Shown here in pieces: positions 8,751 through 15,828 of a stretch of 64,000 nt of DNA; position 1 is the first letter of the stretch, and each line of letters opens with the position of its first letter. The notes beneath the pieces are model-generated. The model did not search any database and was not told the origin of the DNA. It saw only the letters and a list, made by a program, of their open reading frames with translations. Where the stretch lies: assembly GCA_029210585.1 (NCBI GenBank), contig JARGFP010000015.1, forward strand, positions 40,174-104,173. The letters run 5' to 3'. Source of the DNA: Bacteroidales bacterium (GTDB lineage: Bacteria; Bacteroidota; Bacteroidia; Bacteroidales; GCA-2748055). Made by a program: the position numbers and the translations under genes.

Positions 8751-9587
8751 TTACCTGAACAGGTAAAAGTATCCTGACAAGGATGTTTCAGTGGGAGATT
8801 CGTCGCTCCTGATCACATAGAAATAAACGCCGGGTGAAGCTTCCTGTCCGCTGGTAGTCCTGCCGTCCCACCGGATCAGCGGTGACATGGAATAATATAC
8901 CTGCAAACCGGCCTTACTGAATACCCTGAAAGCATAGTTGTAATCCCCGGGCGTGGTCACCTCAAAATAGTCGTTGATTTCGTCCCCGTTCGGGGAGAAT
9001 ACATTGGGGACAAGCAGTTCTTTCGAGACAGGCACCTTTTTTAGTATTGAATCTTTGCATCCCACAGCGTCCTCGATCCGTAAAAACACCAGGTAGATAC
9101 TGTCCTCCGGGAAACTATATTCAGCGACACTGTCAACAATCTCCGTTCCATCGGGAAATCTCCATGTATATGCTACATCAATCCCGTTAACCGGTTCAAA
9201 ATAGCTGGCATGAAACTGGTATTGAAACTCCGTGCCTGAAGGAGAAAGGTCTTCAAAGGTGAAGTCAGCAAACGGTGTGGCCCCGATACGGACCTGGTCC
9301 GTGGCCGTAACGATCCGGCTTCCGTTATTGATCACTGCGCTCACAGAATATACCCCGGGGCGGGTATACGTGTGGCTCCGGGTCAATCCTCCCGGCTCAG
9401 AAGTTCCATCGCCAAAATTCCAGAGGATTGATTTGTAAAATGTTTCCGGATCAGCGTTGTCGAGTGTAAACTGAACAGTCGTTGTATCGCAGCCGTCCGT
9501 CTGATCTGCAAGAATTACATCCTGTCCGTATGCCCCGGCACAGGAGCAGCATAGTACTGCAAGTATATAAATCGTTGTATTTCTCAT
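8751..9587 (-). CDS. PKD-domain protein with type B T9SS C-terminal sorting domain
   Basis: With the ATG at 9587 the product is 278 residues and opens with a typical export signal (MRNTTIYILAVLCCSCAGAYGQ). The longer reading frame starting at 9677 puts about 30 non-signal residues in front and is less likely. One or two PKD-like beta-sandwich domains follow, with the diagnostic WNFGDGT and YTRPGVYSV-type strands. The C-terminal ~90 residues begin LVPNVFSPNGDEINDYFEV and carry WDGRTTSGQ and PGVYFYVI. This is the gliding-motility-associated (CHU_C, type B) sorting domain used by the type IX secretion system, so the protein should be exported across the outer membrane and kept at the cell surface or released. 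Ligand unknown. Confidence 0.87.
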   Translation of the reverse strand: MRNTTIYILAVLCCSCAGAYGQDVILADQTDGCDTTTVQFTLDNADPETFYKSILWNFGDGTSEPGGLTRSHTYTRPGVYSVSAVINNGSRIVTATDQVRIGATPFADFTFEDLSPSGTEFQYQFHASYFEPVNGIDVAYTWRFPDGTEIVDSVAEYSFPEDSIYLVFLRIEDAVGCKDSILKKVPVSKELLVPNVFSPNGDEINDYFEVTTPGDYNYAFRVFSKAGLQVYYSMSPLIRWDGRTTSGQEASPGVYFYVIRSDESPTETSLSGYFYLFR

Positions 9588-9759
9588 AACCCGAAAGTGA
9601 CGGTCACTTTCATTCATTACAAAGCGTCGGTTAAAGTTATTAAAAAAATTCACTGACGAATAATTAGTTTTCACCATGTTATTATCATGTTCATAAAAAT
9701 TGCTTTTAATATCCTCTTTGAAGTGCTATTTTTATCCGAATAAACAATGGGAGGATGGT

Positions 9760-10554
9760 ATGAAGCAGTATCTTGATTTGTTGGAACATGTGCTTGAAAA
9801 AGGGGTTCGGAAAGAGGACCGGACAGGCACCGGGACGATCAGTGTCTTCGGTCACCAGATGCGGTTTGACCTGCAAGAGGGATTCCCGTTGCTGACCACG
9901 AAAAAATTGCACCTCAGGTCTATTATCCACGAATTGCTCTGGTTCCTGAAAGGAGAGACGAACACCAGGTATCTCACTGAAAACGGTGTGCGGATCTGGA
10001 ACGAATGGGCTGATGATGAAGGGGAGCTGGGCCGGATCTACGGTTACCAGTGGCGTTCATGGACCTCCCCGGAGCATGGGAACATCGACCAGATCAGCCA
10101 GGTGATCGATTCCATAAAGAACAATCCCGATTCCCGCCGCCACATTGTGAGCGCCTGGAACGTGGGAGACCTGGATAAAATGGCGCTCCCCCCCTGTCAT
10201 ATCCTGTTCCAGTTCTATGTTGCCGATGGAAAGTTGTCATGCCAGCTCTACCAGCGAAGTGCCGATATCTTCCTGGGCGTCCCGTTCAATATTGCCTCGT
10301 ATGCAATCCTGCTGAAGATGATGGCCCAGGTGACCGGTTTGCAGCCCGGTGAATTTATCCACACACTCGGAGATGCACATATCTACCTGAACCACATTGA
10401 ACAGGTAAAGCTCCAGCTCACCAGGGAACCGCGAAAGCTGCCTGAGTTAAAGATCAACCCGGACCGGTCTTCGATCTTCGACTTCGTATTCGGGGATTTC
10501 AACCTGGTGAATTATGATCCCCATCCGCACATCAAGGGTGCAATCTCTGTATAA
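9760..10554 (+). CDS. thyA: Thymidylate synthase
   Basis: Converts dUMP and 5,10-methylenetetrahydrofolate to dTMP and dihydrofolate. From the ATG at 9760 the protein is 264 residues ([15 protein letters not shown]), the same length as the Escherichia coli enzyme. The catalytic cysteine falls at residue 146 in the [14 protein letters not shown] motif, and the dUMP-binding [10 protein letters not shown] and [13 protein letters not shown] motifs are intact. The frame is open 20 codons further upstream (to 9700), but those residues do not resemble the family. It is followed nine bases later by folA. This pairing is functionally sensible because folA recycles the dihydrofolate that ThyA makes. 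Confidence 0.97.
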   Translation: MKQYLDLLEHVLEKGVRKEDRTGTGTISVFGHQMRFDLQEGFPLLTTKKLHLRSIIHELLWFLKGETNTRYLTENGVRIWNEWADDEGELGRIYGYQWRSWTSPEHGNIDQISQVIDSIKNNPDSRRHIVSAWNVGDLDKMALPPCHILFQFYVADGKLSCQLYQRSADIFLGVPFNIASYAILLKMMAQVTGLQPGEFIHTLGDAHIYLNHIEQVKLQLTREPRKLPELKINPDRSSIFDFVFGDFNLVNYDPHPHIKGAISV

Positions 10555-10563
10555 GTGAAATCT

Positions 10564-11079
10564 ATGAAGAACACCACTGCCATCAGGAAGAATATCTCCA
10601 TTATCGTCGCTGTTGCAGCGAACAATGCCATCGGCAAAGACAACCAGTTGTTGTGGCACCTGACAGATGACCTGAAACGGTTCAGGCGGCTCACTTCGGG
10701 GCATACCGTGGTCATGGGCCGGAACACATATTTATCCCTTCCAAAAGGGGCCTTGCCCAACCGGAGGAACATCGTCATTACCGACCGGCCCGGTGAACAG
10801 TTTGAAGGCTGTGAAATGGCCTATTCCATCGACCAGGCCCTGGACCTTGCGGGAAACGAAGAAGAATGTTTTATCATGGGAGGTGGTATGGTCTACCAGC
10901 AATTGTTTCCCGTGGCCGGAAAATTATACCTGACCACCGTTGACCATTCCTTTGATGCCGATACCTTTTTCCCGGAAATTGATTTTGCCGGGTGGAACCT
11001 GGTGGAATCAGAATTCGTGAATTCCGGCGGGAAGAACGACTATCCACACACTTTCACCCTGTATGAACGAAAAGCCTGA
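10564..11079 (+). CDS. folA: Dihydrofolate reductase
   Basis: A 171-residue enzyme reducing dihydrofolate to tetrahydrofolate with NADPH. Recognisable motifs are ISIIVAVAANNAIGKDNQLLW (start of the fold, with the Asn-Gln-Leu-Leu-Trp substrate loop), the acidic LTDDLKRFRRLTSGH helix, VVMGRNTYLSLP, and the cofactor-binding EECFIMGGGMVYQQL. I use the ATG at 10564; a GTG directly after the thyA stop (10555) would add three residues. The gene is 9 bases downstream of thyA on the same strand and must be co-transcribed with it. Confidence 0.96.
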   Translation: MKNTTAIRKNISIIVAVAANNAIGKDNQLLWHLTDDLKRFRRLTSGHTVVMGRNTYLSLPKGALPNRRNIVITDRPGEQFEGCEMAYSIDQALDLAGNEEECFIMGGGMVYQQLFPVAGKLYLTTVDHSFDADTFFPEIDFAGWNLVESEFVNSGGKNDYPHTFTLYERKA

Positions 11080-11240
11080 ACCAAAGGCACGGCCTTTGCC
11101 CACATGCATCGGTAATTTCAACATCTAACATAAATGAATGGTACCTGTGCGACTATCAACAGTCTTCACGGCAGGATACGGATTTTGGATTATTCAGTAA
11201 AAGAACTTAATTTTCAACCCTGAACAAAAAACTGAACAAC

Positions 11241-11690
11241 ATGAAAAAACTATTGATTGTACTGGCTGTACTTCTTTTTCTCCCCCTGGCGATGCACGCA
11301 CAGGCCAGCAGGATTACCGGCGTCTGGTATACGGCAAATGACTCATCAACTGTAGAGATCGTCAAACACACCAATGGCAAGTATATTGGCACGATCAACT
11401 GGCTGATGGAACCAATGAATGACCAGGGTAAACCGAAAGTAGATGAGGAGAATCCGGATCCTAAAAAGCAGAATGATCCGATCATCGGGCTCAGGATCCT
11501 GCGCTCATTTGAATATAATGCCAAAAAAGACCGCTGGGAAAACGGGACGATCTATGATCCCGACAATGGTAAAACATATTCCTGTTATGGCTGGTTTGAG
11601 AATGGAAATTATGATAAGCTTTACCTGAAAGGGTACGTGCTTGGCATGAAATTTCTGGGAAGGGAAACGACCTGGAAAAGAAAGAAGTAA
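11241..11690 (+). CDS. DUF2147 family secreted protein
   Basis: A 149-residue protein with a cleavable signal peptide (MKKLLIVLAVLLFLPLAMHA) and a mature domain running from ITGVWYTANDSSTVEIVK to YVLGMKFLGRETTWKRK. The VW, GKYIG, GLRILRSFEY, WENGTIYDPDNGKTYSC and LKGYVLG blocks are those of the DUF2147 family, small lipocalin-like periplasmic proteins of unknown function. The gene stands alone, followed by two small hairpins and an intrinsic terminator, so it is probably a single-gene transcript. Confidence 0.85.
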   Translation: MKKLLIVLAVLLFLPLAMHAQASRITGVWYTANDSSTVEIVKHTNGKYIGTINWLMEPMNDQGKPKVDEENPDPKKQNDPIIGLRILRSFEYNAKKDRWENGTIYDPDNGKTYSCYGWFENGNYDKLYLKGYVLGMKFLGRETTWKRKK

Positions 11691-11738
11691 TACCAGGGAA
11701 TACTTAACCTGAACCACTATAGCCGGTTCGCCGGCAGA

Positions 11739-11770
11739 AAGCAGCCTCGGTAATCCGGGGCTGCTTTTTT
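11739..11770 (+). terminator. Intrinsic terminator after the DUF2147 gene
   Basis: AAGCAGCCTCGG and CCGGGGCTGCTT form a 12-bp stem (with one G-T pair) around a TAAT loop, and the descending arm runs into TTTTTT. It lies 49 bases after the stop codon of the DUF2147 gene. A small GCCGG-TTCG-CCGGC hairpin precedes it at 11722-11735. Confidence 0.85.
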
Positions 11771-12025
11771 CAATGCTGATTTCAACTGCAATCTGACGGG
11801 GTTTAAACTGTATTAAAATCGTCCGATTCCGTGCAGCAGTGTCCATATCCGGCCATAATATGTACTACCCGTTGTCTATCACTCAATCATTATGTGCTTG
11901 TATTTCTGAATGTTATGTTTTTTGGCACGTAGATTGTTTATATTGCATCAAACAAATCATACGTCCTTTTACATTTCATAAACGGGTTAAGTAAAAGTTC
12001 TTTTTTTTAGGTTTAAGTGGTTAGT
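11771..12025. other. Intergenic stretch with no supported gene
   Basis: About 255 AT-rich bases between two terminator hairpins. I see no reading frame with coding character on either strand. The stretch could simply be spacer between convergent genes. A short untranslated RNA ending at the hairpin at 12026-12059 is conceivable, but no good promoter match supports it. Confidence 0.3.
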
Positions 12026-12059
12026 AAAAAGGGGATTCCTACCAGGATCCCCTTTTTTT
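12026..12059. terminator. Bidirectional terminator hairpin
   Basis: AAAAAGGGGAT and ATCCCCTTTTT pair perfectly over 11 bp, with a 10-base loop that can itself close a CCT/AGG mini-stem. Both strands therefore end in a T-run. It lies about 65 bases beyond the stop of the minus-strand membrane protein gene (12124) and would also block read-through from the plus strand. Confidence 0.8.
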
Positions 12060-12123
12060 GTGCCATAGTCCTTTCCTTGATGCTGTGGAAATTCTGCCGG
12101 AGTGGTGATGGCCCGACAAAAAT

Positions 12124-13338
12124 TCATTCCTCCGAAAGCAAATACTTCATCACCTTGTATTCGGCACTGACCACTTTCCACTTGAATTCCGAAATGATTT
12201 TATAATTGATGACCAGGGGATCATTCGCATCATCCTCAGGATCCCAGCCGTTGATCCATTGCCCGTCTGCAAACAGGAAATCAAGTTCCAGCTGGTCCTG
12301 TAGGACAGGATCTTCCACCAGTTGAACAAGAACATCTTTGAATTCTCCCGACTTCTCAAGAAATGCATATGCCAGTCCATTGTCAAGAAAAGCATCTCTC
12401 CCCGCATTGCGGAAATCCTTGCGTGACACCTCCTCTATTGGCACTCCTGCCTGGTCAACACCGGCAAGCAATCCTTGCAGCATTTCATCTGCATCTGCCT
12501 TTAGCTCTTCGGAAAGAGACATCACTTTTTTCATGTCGGGTGTGATGGCACTATCTCCGGCGGCTTCAAGCATGTTGGTCAGTGCGCTATCAATCACCCC
12601 GGTGGAAGCCCTGTAGTCCACTGCGATTTCAGTATATCGGTCGATACTGTCCTTGGAAATATTTACTTTTACCAGGATCAGGACGATGGAAAAACCCACC
12701 AGCAGCATGATGATATATGCCGGGTTGATTTTGGTTTTCACACTTCGTTTAAAGATCTGCACGATGTACAGGGGTAAAAATCCCACCAGCAGGAAGATCA
12801 CACTGGCACGCAGGAGCATTTCAGCCCCGGGCCAGTGCATGATCTTGAATACGGCACCGGTAAAAACGATCAGTAAAGAGAGATAGCCGACAACAGGGAA
12901 GATTACATTGGGTTTCTCAGTCTGCTCCCTGTAACTAAGTATGAAATAGAGCGGAAGAAATCCCAGCACTACGGTCATGAATCCCAATACCATGATGATG
13001 CCGGCACCCGGCCAATGCATGATCTTGAACAGGGCCCCGACGATGGTCAGCAGGGAACCCAGCAATCCCAGTAAATAGGTTGTTCGTTTCATTCTTTGAA
13101 ATTTATAGTCCAATAGCAATAAGGTCTGATGCTGCAGATTTGAAAAGGTATTGCCGTCGATGTCAGACATGATTTCCCCGTAGGAAACATCAAAGGCCTC
13201 CCCTGCCTCGAGTTTTTCCTCGATCATACAGCAGAGATGGTCAAGGATATCATCCTGCAGACTTTCATAGGTCAGTCCCTTCGCTGCAAGATCGTTCCTG
13301 ATCCTGTGCAACTGGTCTTCAATGATCACAGCATTCAT
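12124..13338 (-). CDS. Membrane protein with two GldL-like FKIMHWPGA motifs, PadR-linked
   Basis: A 404-residue protein. Residues 1-80 are a soluble helical domain resembling the N-terminal prefix domains found on PadR-linked membrane proteins. Residues 87-226 hold about five hydrophobic helices. Within these lies a 60-residue internal duplication: GALFKIMHWPGA at 101-112 and GAVFKIMHWPGA at 161-172, each followed by a helix ending GFLPLY. The FKIMHWPGA signature is what I recall from the first helix of GldL, the membrane motor protein of type IX secretion and gliding. Residues 230-404 are soluble, acidic and mostly helical, without a recognised domain. The gene starts one base after the stop of the PadR gene, so the regulator likely controls it. 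Function unknown; a stress- or envelope-responsive membrane protein is inference. Confidence 0.75.
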   Translation of the reverse strand: MNAVIIEDQLHRIRNDLAAKGLTYESLQDDILDHLCCMIEEKLEAGEAFDVSYGEIMSDIDGNTFSNLQHQTLLLLDYKFQRMKRTTYLLGLLGSLLTIVGALFKIMHWPGAGIIMVLGFMTVVLGFLPLYFILSYREQTEKPNVIFPVVGYLSLLIVFTGAVFKIMHWPGAEMLLRASVIFLLVGFLPLYIVQIFKRSVKTKINPAYIIMLLVGFSIVLILVKVNISKDSIDRYTEIAVDYRASTGVIDSALTNMLEAAGDSAITPDMKKVMSLSEELKADADEMLQGLLAGVDQAGVPIEEVSRKDFRNAGRDAFLDNGLAYAFLEKSGEFKDVLVQLVEDPVLQDQLELDFLFADGQWINGWDPEDDANDPLVINYKIISEFKWKVVSAEYKVMKYLLSEE

Positions 13339-13339
13339 A

Positions 13340-13672
13340 TCAGGCGGGTGTGGGCTTTAGCACATAAGTGAGTGTATTCACAAAATCAAAGAATTCATCC
13401 ACTTTTCGCTCAGACCATGACCTGCCCGTTTCTGTAAGAGTATAGTACTTCCGGACACGTTTGCCGATGTATTCTACCTCGGTTTGTATGTGTCCATCAG
13501 CCTCCAGTTTATGTAAAACCGGGTAGAGCGCACCGAATGTCAGTTTGATCTTACCGGCGGAGAGCTCTTCCACCCTTTTGGTAATTTCATAACCATACAT
13601 CCGTCCGTTGTCGGCCAACAACTTCAGAACAATCGTTCGTAAGGTACCTTTCAAAAGATCATTTGATATCAT
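13340..13672 (-). CDS. PadR family transcriptional regulator
   Basis: A 110-residue winged-helix protein. The core reads GTLRTIVLKLLADNGRMYGYEITKRVEEL, then LTFGALYPVLHKLEADGHIQTE (recognition helix and wing) and RKYYTLTETG, the standard PadR sequence blocks. This is the short PadR type, which forms dimers through its C-terminal helix and usually represses its own operon in response to a ligand or envelope stress. The following gene starts one base after its stop. The promoter region carries two identical 12-bp repeats (13678-13717) that are good candidates for its operator. Confidence 0.93.
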   Translation of the reverse strand: MISNDLLKGTLRTIVLKLLADNGRMYGYEITKRVEELSAGKIKLTFGALYPVLHKLEADGHIQTEVEYIGKRVRKYYTLTETGRSWSERKVDEFFDFVNTLTYVLKPTPA

Positions 13673-13677
13673 ACTGA

Positions 13678-13717
13678 CAAATATATAAGCATTTTATATA
13701 TAATGCAAATATATAAG
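13678..13717 (-). promoter_or_regulatory. Paired 12-bp repeats over the padR promoter, candidate PadR operator
   Basis: Read on the minus strand, CTTATATATTTG occurs twice (13706-13717 and 13678-13689) with a 28-base period, and GCATT/AATGC arms lie between them. Each copy contains TATATTTG, a match to the Bacteroidota -7 element. The proximal copy ends only five bases before the padR start codon, so a protein bound there would cover both the promoter and the ribosome-entry region. Autoregulation is inferred from the usual habit of PadR proteins. Confidence 0.5.
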
Positions 13718-13898
13718 ACTATTATATACGCCGAATTATACACCCCCTGGTTTTGGTGCAAGTGGAATGGATTTGCCATCGGTACGCCATAGAAAACCTG
13801 ACTGAAATGGGAATTTTTGTGGTGGAAAATTCCAGTAGGCAGAAGATTCCAGGAAACAGACAATTGCCGTATACGTTCAGATCGCCGGGGCGATCAAA

Positions 13899-13933
13899 AT
13901 AAAAACCCCCTGACCGTAATGCATCAAGGGGTT
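13899..13933 (-). terminator. Intrinsic terminator of tRNA-His
   Basis: On the minus strand AACCCCTTGA pairs with TCAGGGGGTT over 10 bp around a 10-base loop, and the arm continues into a run of T. It starts about 11 bases after the 3' end of tRNA-His, so the tRNA is a monocistronic transcript. Confidence 0.85.
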
Positions 13934-13944
13934 CTGATTGTAAG

Positions 13945-14023
13945 TGGGGTGGAAGACCGGACTTGAACCGGCGACCTCTGGAACCACAATCCAGCGCTCT
14001 AACCAAACTGAGCTACATCCACC
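13945..14023 (-). tRNA. tRNA-His (anticodon GTG)
   Basis: A full cloverleaf can be folded on the minus strand. The acceptor stem is GTGGATG/CTTCCAC with one T-T mismatch. It is preceded by the extra 5' G that marks histidine tRNAs, which pairs with the discriminator C. The D arm is GCTC/GAGC, the anticodon stem CTGGA/TCCAG encloses loop TTGTGGT (anticodon GTG), and the T arm is GCCGG/CCGGT with the loop TTCAAGT. The terminal CCA is encoded. Confidence 0.95.
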
Positions 14024-14036
14024 ATTTTAAGGACTG

Positions 14037-14044
14037 CAAATTTA
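14037..14044 (-). promoter_or_regulatory. -7 promoter element of tRNA-His (TAAATTTG)
   Basis: TAAATTTGCAGTCC on the minus strand matches the Bacteroidota TAnnTTTG consensus and lies 13 bases upstream of the tRNA 5' end, the expected place. The same TTTGCAGTCC extension occurs at the L31 promoter. Confidence 0.6.
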
Positions 14045-14082
14045 TAGAAAAAAAACAACTCTTGAAATACAAAAAATAAAAT

Positions 14083-15765
14083 CTATTTAGAAATTTTTTC
14101 ATGCAACGTGGAAAGGTACCAGTCAATGATCATTTTATTATACCTGCTCCCGTATGCTGCGGGCCTGCCTCCCCTGTCCACCAGGTCTTGCCTGAGCTGT
14201 GATGTGATCTCCCGGTAAAAGAGCACATCGGACTTTCGGCGGCGCAATGCAAGGACCCATTGCGGAAGGAGGCGTTTGATGCGTCCACGAAACCTGGCCA
14301 TGGCATAGGCACGATCCGGTGTCTGCAGCTCTACATCGAAATGCACCCCTTCAGGAATAAAATATTCGTTGACAAGCAGATCGTCATACAATGATTTACC
14401 GCGCTTCACTGCCACCGGCACATCCCTGAAAAAATTCACCAGTTCCCGGTCGTAATAGGGCAACCTGAAGGCATATCCGAAAAAAGTATAGGTGGCATTG
14501 GAATTCACATTGAACTTTGCAAGCTTTTCCTTGAGGTCCCAGTCTTCATGCACTGACCAGGACCTGGCAGTGGCTGAGTCCAGCCCGGACACCTGCTTCT
14601 GCTGCAACTGGTCCGTGATCCGTCCCGGCAAAAGCCTTTGCCCGGGCACCTGCTTTTGCAGCAGATGGTCCGTGATCCGCTTTAGCATCAGACTGCGTTC
14701 TGACTTGTTGTAACGTTCAAAGTGGTATTTCACCTCCAGGATCCTCCTGGCCAGGGTACTGACCGCTTCTTGCTCAACAGGGAGTCGGTGCTTGGCAAAC
14801 TGGCTTCCCCCCAGGAAATCTCCTGAATGACCCGGGATAAAGACAGCATCCCCGGGAATAGTTCCTTGATCCCGCAGATATTTCACTGCAAAATACTCCT
14901 GGAGAAAGAACATGGAGGTCAGATTGGATGCCCGGGGGTAGAATGCGTTAAATTCCGGATCCCTGATAAATTCAGCAATAAGTTGCTCGTTATATTCCAC
15001 GAAATGCCATGGGAAGCCCAGTTCCCGTGCCACGCGCTCCGAAATGGCTGCTTCCTCATTCCCTTTCCGGCCATAGGTAAAGCATACCACTTTCCTGTGC
15101 CGATGCCTTTTCAGCATTACCGCGATCAGCCGGCTGTCGAATCCGCCACTCAGCGGCACCACAGCGGCCCTCCCTTCCAGGCTCTGCACCATTCGGGAGA
15201 AAGTCTGCTCCATCTCTGCTTCCGCCTGCTTCAGCAACTGGCCATATGATATTTCCATCCCGGCAGCGGTCCTGTAGGTATGATAAAAACCATGATCCGC
15301 CTTTTCGCCGAGTCGCAGGACCTCACCTGCCTGCAACTGTTGAATTCCCTTGACCAGCGTTTCGCTGCCGGTCACGTACCCGGTGCCCCTGAACTCAAGT
15401 CGGGCCGTTTCGTTGAACGCCGCCTCGTCCAGGTATTCCATCAACAGGTCTGCATGGTCCGAAACCACCCAGTCAGTTCCTGACCTGCAATAAAACAGGG
15501 GCAGCGACCTGACCAGGTCCGTGGCCAGCCAGCATTCCCCCGCATTCATTCTTACAACAGAAAATACTCCGTTTACCTGTGCGGCCAATGTCCTGAATGC
15601 CTCATACGTGCCGGCTGCAGCGAAGTAGCCTGACATTGCGTTCCCACTGTAGTACTTCCCATCGCTGTCGAAAAAACTGCCATGCACCCGGCACTGGTCA
15701 TCCCCGTACCATGGAAAACCCCTGCAATCTTCCAGGATGATCTTTATGTTTACCTTATTCTGCAT
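14083..15765 (-). CDS. Asparagine synthetase-like protein lacking the glutaminase cysteine
   Basis: A 560-residue AsnB-type protein. The C-terminal synthetase domain has the ATP pyrophosphatase motif PLSGGFDSRL (about residue 203) and the FTYGRKGNEEAAISERVA block, so ATP-dependent amide or acyl-adenylate chemistry is plausible. The N-terminal Ntn-hydrolase-like domain starts MQNKVNIKI and has no cysteine at position 2, so it cannot release ammonia from glutamine. Similar proteins occur in surface-polysaccharide and peptide-modification clusters. A 19-residue tandem repeat (RITDHLLQKQVPG and RITDQLQQKQVSG) lies near residues 360-395. The neighbour upstream is a Wzx-type flippase (63 bases apart), suggesting a shared role in envelope glycan assembly. 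Product unknown. Confidence 0.78.
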   Translation of the reverse strand: MQNKVNIKIILEDCRGFPWYGDDQCRVHGSFFDSDGKYYSGNAMSGYFAAAGTYEAFRTLAAQVNGVFSVVRMNAGECWLATDLVRSLPLFYCRSGTDWVVSDHADLLMEYLDEAAFNETARLEFRGTGYVTGSETLVKGIQQLQAGEVLRLGEKADHGFYHTYRTAAGMEISYGQLLKQAEAEMEQTFSRMVQSLEGRAAVVPLSGGFDSRLIAVMLKRHRHRKVVCFTYGRKGNEEAAISERVARELGFPWHFVEYNEQLIAEFIRDPEFNAFYPRASNLTSMFFLQEYFAVKYLRDQGTIPGDAVFIPGHSGDFLGGSQFAKHRLPVEQEAVSTLARRILEVKYHFERYNKSERSLMLKRITDHLLQKQVPGQRLLPGRITDQLQQKQVSGLDSATARSWSVHEDWDLKEKLAKFNVNSNATYTFFGYAFRLPYYDRELVNFFRDVPVAVKRGKSLYDDLLVNEYFIPEGVHFDVELQTPDRAYAMARFRGRIKRLLPQWVLALRRRKSDVLFYREITSQLRQDLVDRGGRPAAYGSRYNKMIIDWYLSTLHEKISK

Positions 15766-15828
15766 CTACTTATTTCCAATACGCTTTCAACTGCCATGGT
15801 CTCCCTGTCTCCCCGTCCCCTTGTCTCC

